From positions 23,383,167 through 23,447,166 of the forward strand of contig OY987246.1 in the NCBI GenBank assembly GCA_963920765.1: 64,000 nt of DNA, in the 5' to 3' direction. The DNA is from Ulota crispa (Eukaryota; Streptophyta; Bryopsida; Orthotrichales; Orthotrichaceae). Shown piece after piece: positions 25,414 through 36,235 of the stretch; positions within the stretch are counted from its first letter, which is position 1; the number at the start of each line of letters is the position of its first letter. The position numbers were made by a program, and so were the translations under genes. Under the pieces are notes generated by a model. The model did no database searches, was not told the origin of the DNA, and saw nothing but the letters and a program-made list of their open reading frames with translations.

Positions 25414-25657
25414 GGATTGCTAAATCATGAGCAAGGATCCATGAGGTGTGTGCAATGGGCCTAGATTTTTTTGTGAAAATACTAAATTGCATCTATAAAT
25501 GTGTACATATGGCCTTATAATTGTGCATTATAAACATTCATCTTTTGAAAAAATTGCTCTTTTAAAAAAATTCCATTGATTTTGAGCTCAAAATTGATTC
25601 TTGCTCACAAAATCTTGGCTCATTGCTCATGAGCTCACCATTTTACACTCACAAAGT
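25414..25657. mobile_element. Dispersed repeat family E, copy 2 (inverted)
   Basis: This is the complement of the 15780 and 55440 copies: GATTGCTAAATCATGAGCA at the left and GAGCTCACCATTTTACACTCAC at the right. A CACTA-type element is inserted directly at its right edge. Confidence 0.65.
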
Positions 25658-25868
25658 AGCACTAGTAGAAACCTGTGTTTTTCTTGACGCATTTGTTTAA
25701 ACGTCCAATTTCGTTTGTGTTAACAATGCCATCAAACATAACACAAAGATGTTAGTTTTGACATCAAATATAACATTACAATGTTAAATTTAACATCAAT
25801 TATAACATAAAGAAAAGTGGGCGTCCAAAAAAATGCGTCAAGAAAAACATAAATTTCTACTAGTGTAG
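25657..25868. mobile_element. CACTA-type MITE, palindromic, TAG duplication
   Basis: The element is 25660-25865 (206 bp), from CACTAGTAGAAACCTG to AAATTTCTACTAGTG, with arms pairing over most of its length (TTTTCTTGACGCATTTGTTT left, its complement right). It is flanked by TAG on both sides. A near-identical unit is at 53056-53261. Confidence 0.85.
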
Positions 25869-28164
25869 TGTTGTTTATATTTTGGAGTACCTTTCACACT
25901 TGCTACTCTATCATTGATCACTACTTCATCATCATGTCCTTGTTGTGAGATGACGTCTTGAAACACCTTCCACACTTAAATACACTATCATAGAGTCAAA
26001 TTTCTATAAGATGACCTTTGAAACAACGTTTTGGAATACCTTGCACACTTGTCATACTATCATTGACTGCAAACCTCTTGAGTGGGACCTTTCTAAAAAT
26101 GACGTTTGCAAATTCTTTGCAAATAGTCATCAACTGTAGGACACTTATCGAAGACTCAAAAAATTTCTAAAATAATTAAAAGAGGGGTCAGTGTCATGCT
26201 TACTTCGAAAGGGGGGAACTCTCAGCCAGCCAGCCATACATCACATGCAAATGCCATTCATGAAGGCTGTGATTCATTGCTGCAACAATCCTTGGGCCTT
26301 TGTATTCTGTTTCTCCAGAAACAGAGTTTTCAGAGATTGCAAATGATGGGGTTTCAAACCTCAAGGAAAAATTATGTTCCCTCAAGGCCTCTTTCTATCA
26401 AAAATGGAAAATTTCTCACGCAAGGTCCAGGTTTTCAATGAGAAAATCAAAAAATTGTGCACTTAGCAAAAGTGTGCAAAGATGTCAGCACGGGCTCTCT
26501 TGTTCAAGAAAATAAGAAGTCTGCCTCTTTTTTGTATAAATGAAGAAAAAGATCAAGTATAAGTAACAAGGAAAATGACTACCAAGCATGGCCCTCTTTT
26601 GTGAGAAAAGAAGGGAGACAAAATCAAGCCTGGAAACCGCCCACAAAAAATCCAAAAAACTCTTGCAAAAAGGAGCAGAGAAAATACAAATTTAAATGTA
26701 GAATGCACCGAGTGAGTATTTGACGTATATTTGAGTTGGCAATTCATTTTCCTCTAAGTAATACAGATTTCAAGAGTTTTGTTTCTTTTTGTATTTTTTT
26801 AAAATTTTGTTTGACTTTAAGCCTAAAGAAAAGAAGAAGAAGAGAGGAAGGTGTGATTATTTTTGCCATTGTTGAAAGATATTTTGCAAATTTCCAGAAA
26901 TTGAAACAATGAGCAAAGTTGGGCCAATTGGGTATCCCCAACCAAGTTCTTGTTGTCACCCAGAAGAAAAAAATTAGAAAATGAGGGAGAATCCCTTGCA
27001 TCCATGTATTGCACCATGTTAGTTAATAAGTTACCAACGCATTAGAGCCTTGGTTAAAGTTAGGTAGCTCCTGCAAATGGAACTTTAGTGTGTGGTAATT
27101 TTCAACGGTTCCAAATGGCTACTTGAGGGGCAATAAACAAAATTAGAGTTGTATGAGTAAAGGAACTAGATAGAATTATGATATGTATCTCATGTATTCA
27201 CTTTTCATATGATCACTAAACAAACTGCACAAGCTCTACAAAATTACATATCATAATGTAATGATGTAGACATATTCAAATTATTTCCAATTCAAATCAT
27301 TTGAATTCCACTTCTAGAGTGCTCAAATTAAAACAAAAAGTCAATCTTTAAGCCAGTAACTAACACTAATGACTATATTTGAACACAGTGACATATAATG
27401 ATGTCATTGTCACAAAATTTAGGATGTAATTGCTACTCTTAGTTCATGTTGGTTTTTTCCTATCAACTAATAAGAGTTTACATAGTAATGTGAAAAGCAT
27501 TGCGTTCCTAAAATTCATATTATCAAAGGACAACAACCAAGTTTACAATCTCCTAATAATCCAAAATTAACATTTGCACAAAATTTCATGCATGAATCTT
27601 TTGAAATGTGTTCTTCTACAATGCAATTTAGAGATCAAAGTAATCTTGGTATTGTACATGCATTGCCTTGAAAACATAAGCACTAACAAGTATTACAATA
27701 TTTGTATCTTACAACTCCCAATCAACATGCTACCAACAAAACTCAATTTTCCATGTTGTGTCCACACTTGCATGTAATATCCCTCTATTTGTAGCTAATT
27801 TGAAGATACCTAACCTTATCCCTTAATTTGGAAATGATTAGTAGACACCAATGTCATTCATTTGAAAACTGTTGAACCCCTTGAATTTGGGAGATTTTCA
27901 TCATCAACAATTAATAAATTTTTCAAGTGCATTCTATAGTGAGAAAAGAAGATACTATAAGAATGAAAATCCTAATCCTCTTTCCAACATTGACCCCTGT
28001 TACCACCAACTTGATCTATAGCCATTGATCTTTGAAAGAAAATTGGAATTGTATATTACACCATCCTTTCAACAATCAACAATATCACATGAAATTCTTA
28101 CACAATGACAAAATCTCAAACACATTCAATTCTTGTACTCAAAAATAAATTGAAAAGCCAACCA
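25869..28164. other. Gene-free stretch 3' of the dipeptidase gene
   Basis: Nothing recognisable as a gene. 26190-27010 is slightly less AT-rich with overlapping frames on both strands, but no conserved protein features. 27000-28160 is AT-rich. Confidence 0.45.
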
Positions 28165-31100
28165 TCAAGATGATGATGCTGTTTGAGTTGCTTCCCCTTT
28201 CCAATCTTTGAGAGGTTCATGCACATTGTCATGTTTGTCAATGAAAGAGGAAGTTTTGAGAGCAAGAGCACTCTCAACTAAAAAATCCTCACAAGAATAA
28301 TCTCTACTTCCCTCAATTGTGACTAATGGTGACTTCAACAATTTGCCACCGGCAATCACATACTCAGTTTCAAGACTTTGGGGATTCAAGATCAAGATGT
28401 CCGCATCTGCACCAACTTCCAATTTCCCTGCACATGGTATGTCTCAATGTAAGAATAGGAGTTCAAATCATTAAGGATAGCACATGCAATCTAGTGTCAA
28501 AAATAAAATAAGACCAACATCGTAGAGATTTTGGAGGAAACCCAACACACCATAGGATACCCCCCTTAAGGCCCAATGCTTTGAAGACTCCCACAAATGA
28601 AGAACCCTATCTTTAGCTCTAGGGTGTTAAAAGAAGACCCTCAAAAATCTCAAATCCTATTAAACAAAACCAATGAAATCAAGTCTAATAGAAGTTTCAT
28701 CAAAATAGATAATCTAGAAGTTAATCTCATTGAATTTCTCTTTTCATATATAAAGACACAACACACTTTGGATGACTTTAATGTCTTTAAGACCACCACC
28801 AAGCGTGCAATATTACTCTAATTCCGAACACAAATACCATGTGACAAAACAAAGATACTAAATTATAAAAAAACAAACCTACACACAAGACTCTCTTCAC
28901 ATGTAACAAGATATGCATGCTTGCTTAAAAAAAATCTTTCTCATCAGCGTCAAAAATTTATTTGCAGTTGCATAAGCACACTTGCAAGGGCAAAAGCATA
29001 CCCTCTACAGTAAAAGCTGAATACCAAATGGAGAAAGAGGACTCTCTCAACACAAGTGATACACAAAACACACTCACTTGCTGAAAAAAATCATTTATTG
29101 ATGTGAAAGCTAACTCCAATCTGTGCTTGCAAAAACATACTTAGAAGGACAAAGCAAAACTCTACAAAATAAGCAAAGGCTTTTATCCCTGCTACTCAAA
29201 CTTCCTCAGGGTAGCTTCTCTAGACGCAAAACCTCCTCCTCTACAGTGCAGAGCCAACAAATGGAGACAGGTCATTGTTACTTACCTTTTGATTTGAACG
29301 ACAAAAACGAGGCAGGGTTGGTGGTGCTCAGTTGCAGCGCATCCTGCAAGTCCCACTTGCCATCCTGCACAAGTCGCCTTATGGTATTCAAATTGGCTTT
29401 CGGAGATGCAACGCTGTAATCCACAAGTTGTCCTTTGGAGTCAAACTTTGGCAGGGAACCAAACGCATCCGACGACAGGGAGACGCTCTGCAGTGCTACA
29501 TTGCCAACTCGCTTGCTCCAGTCCATCAATGCATTGTGTGATGCTTCTTCTCCTTCTTGGTCAGCCGTAAAGTCCACTCGCCCTCCTTTGCTCACCCATT
29601 CCTCAGCCGCCTGAATCCCCAAACCACAAGTATCCATTCTAATTAAGACCTCTAAGTAGAATTTGCATGTATTGTCAACATAACCCCCCCAATATGGAAT
29701 TGCTCATATTGTGACACGCTAGTCCAGTCAATATACAGATCAAACTAAAGAACCATGTAATTTACAGAAAAAAAACTCATTTGCTTAGGATACCTTTCAT
29801 GTGGGTTGAGAAGTAACCTACTTTGAATACAAGTGTCATTCAAACATGCGGCTTGTAAGTAGTAACATCAAATTCCAGGTTCTATCATAGTCATTGGATA
29901 CGTTGAAGAAGAAAGACTCATGTCTATGATAGTAACTTGGGACCCTACTAAACCAACTTCAAGAATTCAGGACTTGTTCTTATCACATCCAAGTATGTTA
30001 GTACGTTGGCATACTTTTAAAACAAAAAAAGTGCAAAAACGAAACTAAAAAACATGTTGCTTCATTGTGAGGGTTTTGAACTTGAAATTGTAGTTGTGCT
30101 TGGTTAGCAGTCTACTCGAACTTCCTCACACTCACTGTAAACGTGTTAATCATAAAATTACAAAACCCTCCTCTCAAGAGGGAACAAATTTGGTCAAGAG
30201 CTATTAAAGTATGATTCTAAGTTATGACCTTGAGCAGAGCAGGCCCGCGACTGGAGACGTGAGTGGGAATCATGTGCATCAAGGGAATGGCACCCTTGCT
30301 GGCATTCACCACATCCCACAGCGGTTGTAGGAGAGAATCTGCAGAGCCTGTGTGGAAGTGCACAATGCCTGCCTTGCCGGACAGCATCCCCCCAACTCGG
30401 GCATCTGTTACCATGCCTAACAGCTCCTGCATTGACACCAAAAATAAATTTTAATGTATAAGGAAGAGAACCCATAGGCCTGGGGGTTCGTATCTCATAA
30501 GTTGAAAGCTACCCGTTTCCAATGCAAGTGACTTTCAAACATGCGATTGTAAAAACTGGAAACATCTCAAGATTTTATTGCACTCAAGAGGTACATTTTA
30601 GATGCAGTAGACATGGTAGTCTAGGCTTGTGATTGGGACCCTACTACTTCAAACGACAGCAATTCATAATTTGTTCACACAGTACCCTAATAACGCTCAT
30701 TCTTTTGTACTATAAATTTTCACACAAATGGGACAAGAACTTAGTATCTCATCATAATAATGGAAACCATTCAAACACCTAAAAGCCACTAAAATAGAAC
30801 TACATAAGGTCCACCAACATAGATTCCCTACATAAAATCCAAAATCTGGCAACTACTGCTTGAAGAAAGCTATAGCGTTAGCGTAGAGGTGCCGAATTGG
30901 AACACCACCTTAAAATACAACACCCTAAAATCTTGTGCAATAAGTCCACATGGACATTAGGACTTCTGTCAGCATTAGCTCGTCTACCAATAAGAAACCC
31001 TGAACCCTTATAACTCTTGCATTAGGTATCTAAATAGTACATTCCCCAGTGCATTGGAATCCTACTTAGTTTCCCAAAAAGAATATACGAAGCTATGAGC

Positions 31101-33458
31101 AATATAATAATAGCAACCGAATTCAACACGTTAGGCATTCCTACCGACTACTGCATCTGTATCTAGAAATGAGGTCTCAAACCACGTATAGCGAGATTTT
31201 CCAGACATAGGTACAAGTACTTGGTTCTAAAAAGGAGAGCTTGACCAATCAGACACCTGAGAGATTTCTGATAAAAAGCTCTAATAACAGTGACTTGTAA
31301 ACTTTAGCAATAAGATATCGTCCAGATCATGTTTAGCAGAAACGTCAGTAGAAAACCGACAACATGCTCGTGAAGTGTCGTCTTTTAGTCTAGTAACCTT
31401 AAACCCTAAACCCCTAAAACTTAAATCCTAAATCCTGAATCCTAAATCCTAAAACTCTCCATGCCTTGATTGGCACCCTGCTCGATATTAAGAGTGTGAG
31501 GGTGAGAGGAGGACCTGAGTAGAAGGCCAGCTGCTGCGGTGGTCACTAATGGCAATCTCGCCGGCGCCAATGACCTCCTGAATGAGCTGCAAATCACGAA
31601 TCAGGGAGCCCGTGAGAGTGGGCGACGGCACTCGGTAGCACCCGCTCCACATGTGCGCCGTCATGCCCTGCTCTTGCAGCGCCGCCACTTTCACTCGCAG
31701 ATTCTCCAGACTGTTCTGTACAAGAGCATGCCACGGCTCTCCATACGTCATCTACGGAAGAAAATAACTAAAACACATTGCTGCTCTTAACCCCGCCCCT
31801 GAAAAAGATTCTAAAATGGTCACATTTGATAAGTTTGAACGATCCCTTCCTCAAGAGGCGGCTTATGTTTAACACATTTTTCTCATGCAAAGTCGTGACA
31901 CGAGTGTTGATGTATGCGATTGTACAGATTCTGAGAAGCTAAAGAAGAACTGGATGTTGATTGTGGCGCTTGCTGGAAACTGAACCATTTTCTGAACATA
32001 GACGGCTTCTGTTTTACCCAAGAATAGGAACCAACTTTCTTTTCACTCCACAAAAACACAACTACGCCCATAAGACTTCATCATTCCAGTTTCGTAACAG
32101 TCTAGTGCACTTGGGATTGAGCACCCTTTTCCACCTTCTCATACCGTTGCAAAAGCAGATTGGAAGAATATTCAGTTCCTGTAGAGACTTGGGTAATAAG
32201 ACTCTAAGGGTATGTTCACACTTGGTGTCAGGAGGGTACTAGCAATATGGATGCATTGTAAAGGTATGTCCAAATGCATCCAAATAACATCTAATTTTCC
32301 TTCGCTACAACCACTCTTAACAACAAGTGTAAACATACCCTAACCAATTGACAATGCCATTATGCCAGTTCCACTCAAAGGAAATCTAGATGTATTGCCA
32401 CATGCGAGTTTTTTGAGGGTGTTGAGGGAGCTGCTCTAGACTAAAACATTGCCTTTGCAAGAAAACCACTCCAAACTAGTTTGACCGAGCCAGAAGTGTG
32501 ATCTTCACAAAGATCGAGATGACGAGGGACCACCTGTACACCGAGATTGCAAAGACACAAGTTAACCCCTAAATGATGTTGCTGTATCGTATACGCTCTA
32601 CATGTGTTGTATACGGTTGGGGTGTTTGGGTAACACTTGAATCCCATCGGAGCTGTCAATTTTAGGCCGAGTCATAAACATACTACCGGTCAGCTAGGAT
32701 TTTTTGGGGAATTTTTCACATTTGTCATAAAGCCATTTCTTCAAATACTACATGGTCCTTGCATGAATACATGCAACACTTGTAACCTTTAAACGACCAA
32801 CCGACTGCCGTAAGCAATACAATATGATGTATTTTTCTTGTATTTGGAATGCATTCAAAGAAGTTGAAATATAGATCAATGCGGTTCTAGTGAGCTAGTC
32901 AAGATCCCAAATTAAAACTTTTTGCTGGTAGCAAATACTCGTTATACAGCAGCGTACATACTATGTCCTAAATACGCAACATTCTTTAGGGGTTAGGAGG
33001 GTTAAGCCAGAGTTTGCGAACCTGCGGGAGACGCAGTCGGTGCCCAGGATGCCAACGACGGTGGTGATGCCGGCGTCGAGAAGCTCACCAACGGTGGCTT
33101 CGGGAGTACGGCTGGCAGGCCCCATCTCGCCGCCTCCGCCCGTGACGTGCACGTGCATGTCGATCAGTCCGGGCACCACGAAGCCACCTTGCGCATCCAC
33201 CACCTTCACCGGCAACCCCGTCAGATTCGCCACGGCATAATCCTCCGGCAGAATGGACACGATGGAGCCCCCTCCTGTCAGAATGAGACCCCGCCCGATG
33301 GGCGATGGCGTGTACAGGCGCCCATTCGTAATCAGCAGCATCGGAGACTCCGCTCCCGCTACTGCTCTCGCTGCTGCTGTTGTTGGTGCTGTTGTTGTGA
33401 GGGCCACGGTGGACAAGAAGAGCAGTGTGCAGATGGCGATGGAGACTGCCATGGCCAT
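28165..33458 (-). CDS. Isoaspartyl dipeptidase (IadA-type, M38 amidohydrolase) with signal peptide
   Basis: Model in order of translation: exons 33458-33022, 31710-31515, 30426-30229, 29610-29286, 28427-28165; 1419 nt, 472 aa; every junction is in frame. Residues 1-37 look like a secretory signal (VSIAICTLLFLSTVALTTTA). The rest follows E. coli IadA closely: GLIDMHVHVTGGGGE (metal ligands H102, H104), GTDCVSRSLENL across intron 1, ISDHRSSWPS, RVGGMLSGKAG (K229, the carbamylated lysine position), IPTHVSS (H267), LSSDAFGS (D325), GADADILIL near the end. E. coli IadA is about 390 aa; here there is a leader and a short C-terminal extension. The family hydrolyses beta-aspartyl dipeptides from damaged protein. 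I could not place the remaining histidine ligand. A secreted or vacuolar location is inferred. The exon 2 acceptor at 31711 was chosen by frame and homology. Confidence 0.9.
31391..31462. repeat. Degenerate telomere-like repeat inside a dipeptidase intron
   Basis: About 70 bases consist of CCTTAAA, CCCTAAA, CCCCTAAAA, TCCTAAA and TCCTGAA units in tandem, all variants of the plant telomere unit CCCTAAA. They lie in the intron between exons 2 and 3 of the dipeptidase gene. Confidence 0.7.
32205..32343. mobile_element. Tourist-like MITE in dipeptidase intron 1, TAA duplication
   Basis: The element is 32208-32340 (133 bp), from GGGTATGTTCACACTTG to CAAGTGTAAACATACCC, a 17-bp inverted repeat with one mismatch, flanked by TAA on both sides. 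Ends and duplication fit PIF/Harbinger or Tourist. Confidence 0.8.
32562..32996. mobile_element. piggyBac-like MITE, family A, copy 2, with nested family B element, in dipeptidase intron 1
   Basis: It starts TTAACCCCTAAATGATGTTG and ends CAACATTCTTTAGGGGTTAG (final TTAA decayed to TTAG). It follows the 2251-2497 copy closely except for a family B insertion at 32782-32974. Without the insertion it is about 242 bp, matching the 247 bp of copy 1. Confidence 0.8.
32782..32974. mobile_element. piggyBac-like MITE, family B, copy 3 (nested)
   Basis: It begins GTAACCTTTAAACGACC (a decayed TTAACCCTTAAACGACC) and follows the 5730-5962 copy in the same orientation (TTTTTCTTGTATTTGGAATG shared) to about 32974. 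The right end is eroded. Confidence 0.65.
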
Positions 33459-34053
33459 CGCACTCCTAGGTATTCTGCAATGGCTCAGAATCGTGAAAGG
33501 CCTTAAGTTGCCGGTTCGGGATACATTGCAGAATGGCGGAGGCTCTCCACAATGTTCTTTGCAAGGTTTGTCACCTACTGCAACTAGAGCATCGTCACAG
33601 ATGAATGCTAAAGATCGACACCAACGTCAAAACTAATAACCCCGACTTCAATTTTCCAGATCGAAAAAGCCTAAGTTTAGTGCAGTGTGGTGGGTATCGC
33701 TAGAGCAGGAACTACGAGAGTCGAGTAAGTTAATGCAAATAGCTTTCGTAGCTCCACGAGACAGCATCAACGTGTCGGTGAAGCAGTGAAGCTCACAACT
33801 TCAGTTCGTGAGAAGAAGGCAGCTGACCAAGCACTCCAAATCGCAGGAGAGATGGCACATCCGGCCCTCGGCGAGCACAAGTGGCGCATGCTGAGAGCAT
33901 CTCCACCCAGCCGCGCAACAGCGAACTCCGAGAACCAGATGTCCAGGGCGCATCCAACCATGAATTTTGAGTTTGTAGTAAACTTTCTCATATTTAGTTT
34001 TAAAGTTTATTTATTAATCCCAAATCAAGGAAACCAAAGAGGTAAAAGAGTTG

Positions 34054-34432
34054 TTAACCTATAAACGTCGACAAGAACAAAAATTGTCTTTTGGATTCCG
34101 AAAAACGCTCTGTACTGTAAAGAAAAGTGGTTTTTCACGTGAATTTTTTGTAGAAGTGATCATAGATACATGGTGCACCATGGAAAGCAAAAAATAATCT
34201 TAGCTAAGGTACTCATATTTTTTGATAACCTAAATTGTGGGAAGATTCAAAGCCTTGGTGTTAGGTCCCATGCTACTCTTTTTGCAATTTTCATGAGGGC
34301 ACCAATTGCACCATGCACTATTGACTTTTGCAACTTTAAGAAACAATATTTTGATGATGGGCACTAGCCACAACACTCTAGAATCCACTGTAAAGGGCAG
34401 GCACAGTCACCCAACAGGCGTTCAAGGGTTAA
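34054..34432. mobile_element. piggyBac-like MITE, family F, copy 1
   Basis: The 379-bp unit starts TTAACCTATAAACGTCG and ends GGCGTTCAAGGGTTAA. Its inner sequence (TGCAATTTTCATGAGGGCACC, GCACTATTGACTTTT) is shared, inverted, with 53317-53666. Confidence 0.7.
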
Positions 34433-36000
34433 GAACAAAATGACATGTTGACTAAATGGCATCATAAGAGGCATAGTTTCATCTAATCACCTATGATTAT
34501 TTCTCATTGTGAAATTCATGTATCTAGAAAATTTGCTACTTCTTTTTCAAAAAAGCACCACAACAAATCTCTAAAATAGTTGATGTATTTCAATTAAATC
34601 TTCTATATTAACCATAATTTGTTAAAGTATTCAAGATAAATCATTGGAATTATTTGAGACAATTTGAAACATTTATAAAAAAAATTAGACTATGGGAAAT
34701 CTCAAAACAAACATGCTTTATTTGTACTTTTTGAATGAATTTGAAATTTGATTCTAAAAGTTACATTTGCTAATATGTCAAAATATTGATTAGAATATCA
34801 CTATTACTTAATATTCACTAAGTTGATCCCAAGTGCTTATTAAGAGCATACACAACAATGCAACAAAAACCTCACCATTTTCAAAATTTTAATGAGAAAG
34901 TGGACACTTATTGTTTTGACCTACTTTCCAATTTTCCTTGCTCTTTCCCATTCAAAAGTTTTGACAAGGCTAACAACTCTTCTAAACATGGATTTTTCTT
35001 ATACAATTAACAAGACACTAGAATAAATGATGGCCTATTTTTTTGCTTTTACACTCTCAGAGACTTGTTAAATGTTTCTATTGTGAGTTGCAGTGTTGGA
35101 ATAAACAAGCAAAGTTAACCTTCTTTTAGATCTAATACAAAGAATTTTGGCTTTGATGAAGCTTTCCTCCAGTGCACAATCCAATTGTTAAAAACCAAGA
35201 AATTTTAAATTTGGGAATTTACAAATAGCGGCACAAAAACAAAAAAGAACATTACAGATAGGGGCACAATTTCAAAATAGTCACAAATAGGGGCACAATT
35301 TCAAGACCCCTTTACTAAAATTCCTTATTTAGGCTTGATTATAAGAAGCCTCTAAATTTTTTGGAAGTTAACAAACATTTAATATGATGTATCTAAATCA
35401 ACCAATGTCCAAATCTTTTTCTTTTTTTTGTTGAAATTGCCCCTATTTGTAATCTAACATCAACACAAAAATGGGTGTTGTGACCTGTCTATTTGGTCTA
35501 TTGTGATTGGTCACCTGAACATAAACAAAAAACAAAAAACATTTGGTTTATTGTGACTGGAGTTTTACTTGGTATTTGGAAGATGAAAGGACATTATTAA
35601 TGAACCTTATTAGATACTCCATAGCTCTTAATTTCTATTTTAAATTGAATACAAAAAGGTGGGAAGGGAGACAAAAAGACAATGACCCCTTTGAATATTT
35701 TTTAAACTTAAATATGACATTTAAAACTAAAAGAGGTATAGATTGACATGAAAAGACATATATATTGAGTCCCCACTTAAGATCTCATCATTATTCATTT
35801 ACCTTAGTATATGGGTTTACAAGACTTTTATATATATATATATATATATATTTTTTGTTTTTTTTTTGTTTTGTTTTTGTGCCCCATTTTGCAAATTTCC
35901 GTTTTAAATTTGCACAAGAGTCGGCAATAGGACAACAGTGGTGATAGGACAACATTGGAGATAGGCTCTCCTCCGACCCAATCCTCGGGGTGTCCATGGC

Positions 36001-36184
36001 CATGGACTCCCCACGTTATCTCACCTCCCTCACGCTCCTTTCGAATTCCGCCCCATTCCAATCAGCAACAGAATTGCACCACGACACTCGTGTACTCGAA
36101 TCGCAGGTCGTGATTGCGAGAGTTTCAGAAGCCGAGTCACATTCCCGCTTGTTGAATTTCGACGTTGAATTGGTCGAAGAGTAG
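36001..36184 (+). other. Possible upstream open frame in the Y3IP1-like leader
   Basis: An ATG in CCATGGACTCC context near 36000 opens a frame of about 60 codons that stops at 36182-36184, 51 bases before the main ATG. If the transcript starts upstream of it, it would be an upstream open frame. Without a transcript this is only a possibility. Confidence 0.3.
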
Positions 36185-36235
36185 TTCTGAATTTGCTTCT
36201 AGAAAATTGGGCATCACAGTGGGCAAAGGGCAGAG

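Larger units (their letters stand above)
33459..36235. promoter_or_regulatory. Divergent intergenic region between dipeptidase and Y3IP1-like genes
   Basis: 2.8 kb separates the two divergent start codons. 33459-33990 has balanced composition and may be the dipeptidase leader and promoter; overlapping frames at 33767-34064 on both strands match nothing known. A TTAA-type element lies at 34054-34432. 34433-35815 is AT-rich with nothing recognised. A TA microsatellite is at about 35829-35851, beside poly-T. 35900-36235 is balanced again and probably holds the Y3IP1-like promoter and leader. Confidence 0.5.

Noticed and set aside
31711-31751. Extending dipeptidase exon 2 upstream to MTYGEPWHALVQ
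   Set aside because: The GTAG just before it would put exon 1 and exon 2 in conflicting frames with an immediate stop. The acceptor at 31711 keeps the frame and matches the IadA alignment (TDCVSRSLENL).
33767-34064. Overlapping frames on both strands between the dipeptidase and Y3IP1-like genes
   Set aside because: No recognisable family, opposite-strand frames of equal quality, and the right part enters a TTAA-type element. Probably leader or promoter sequence.
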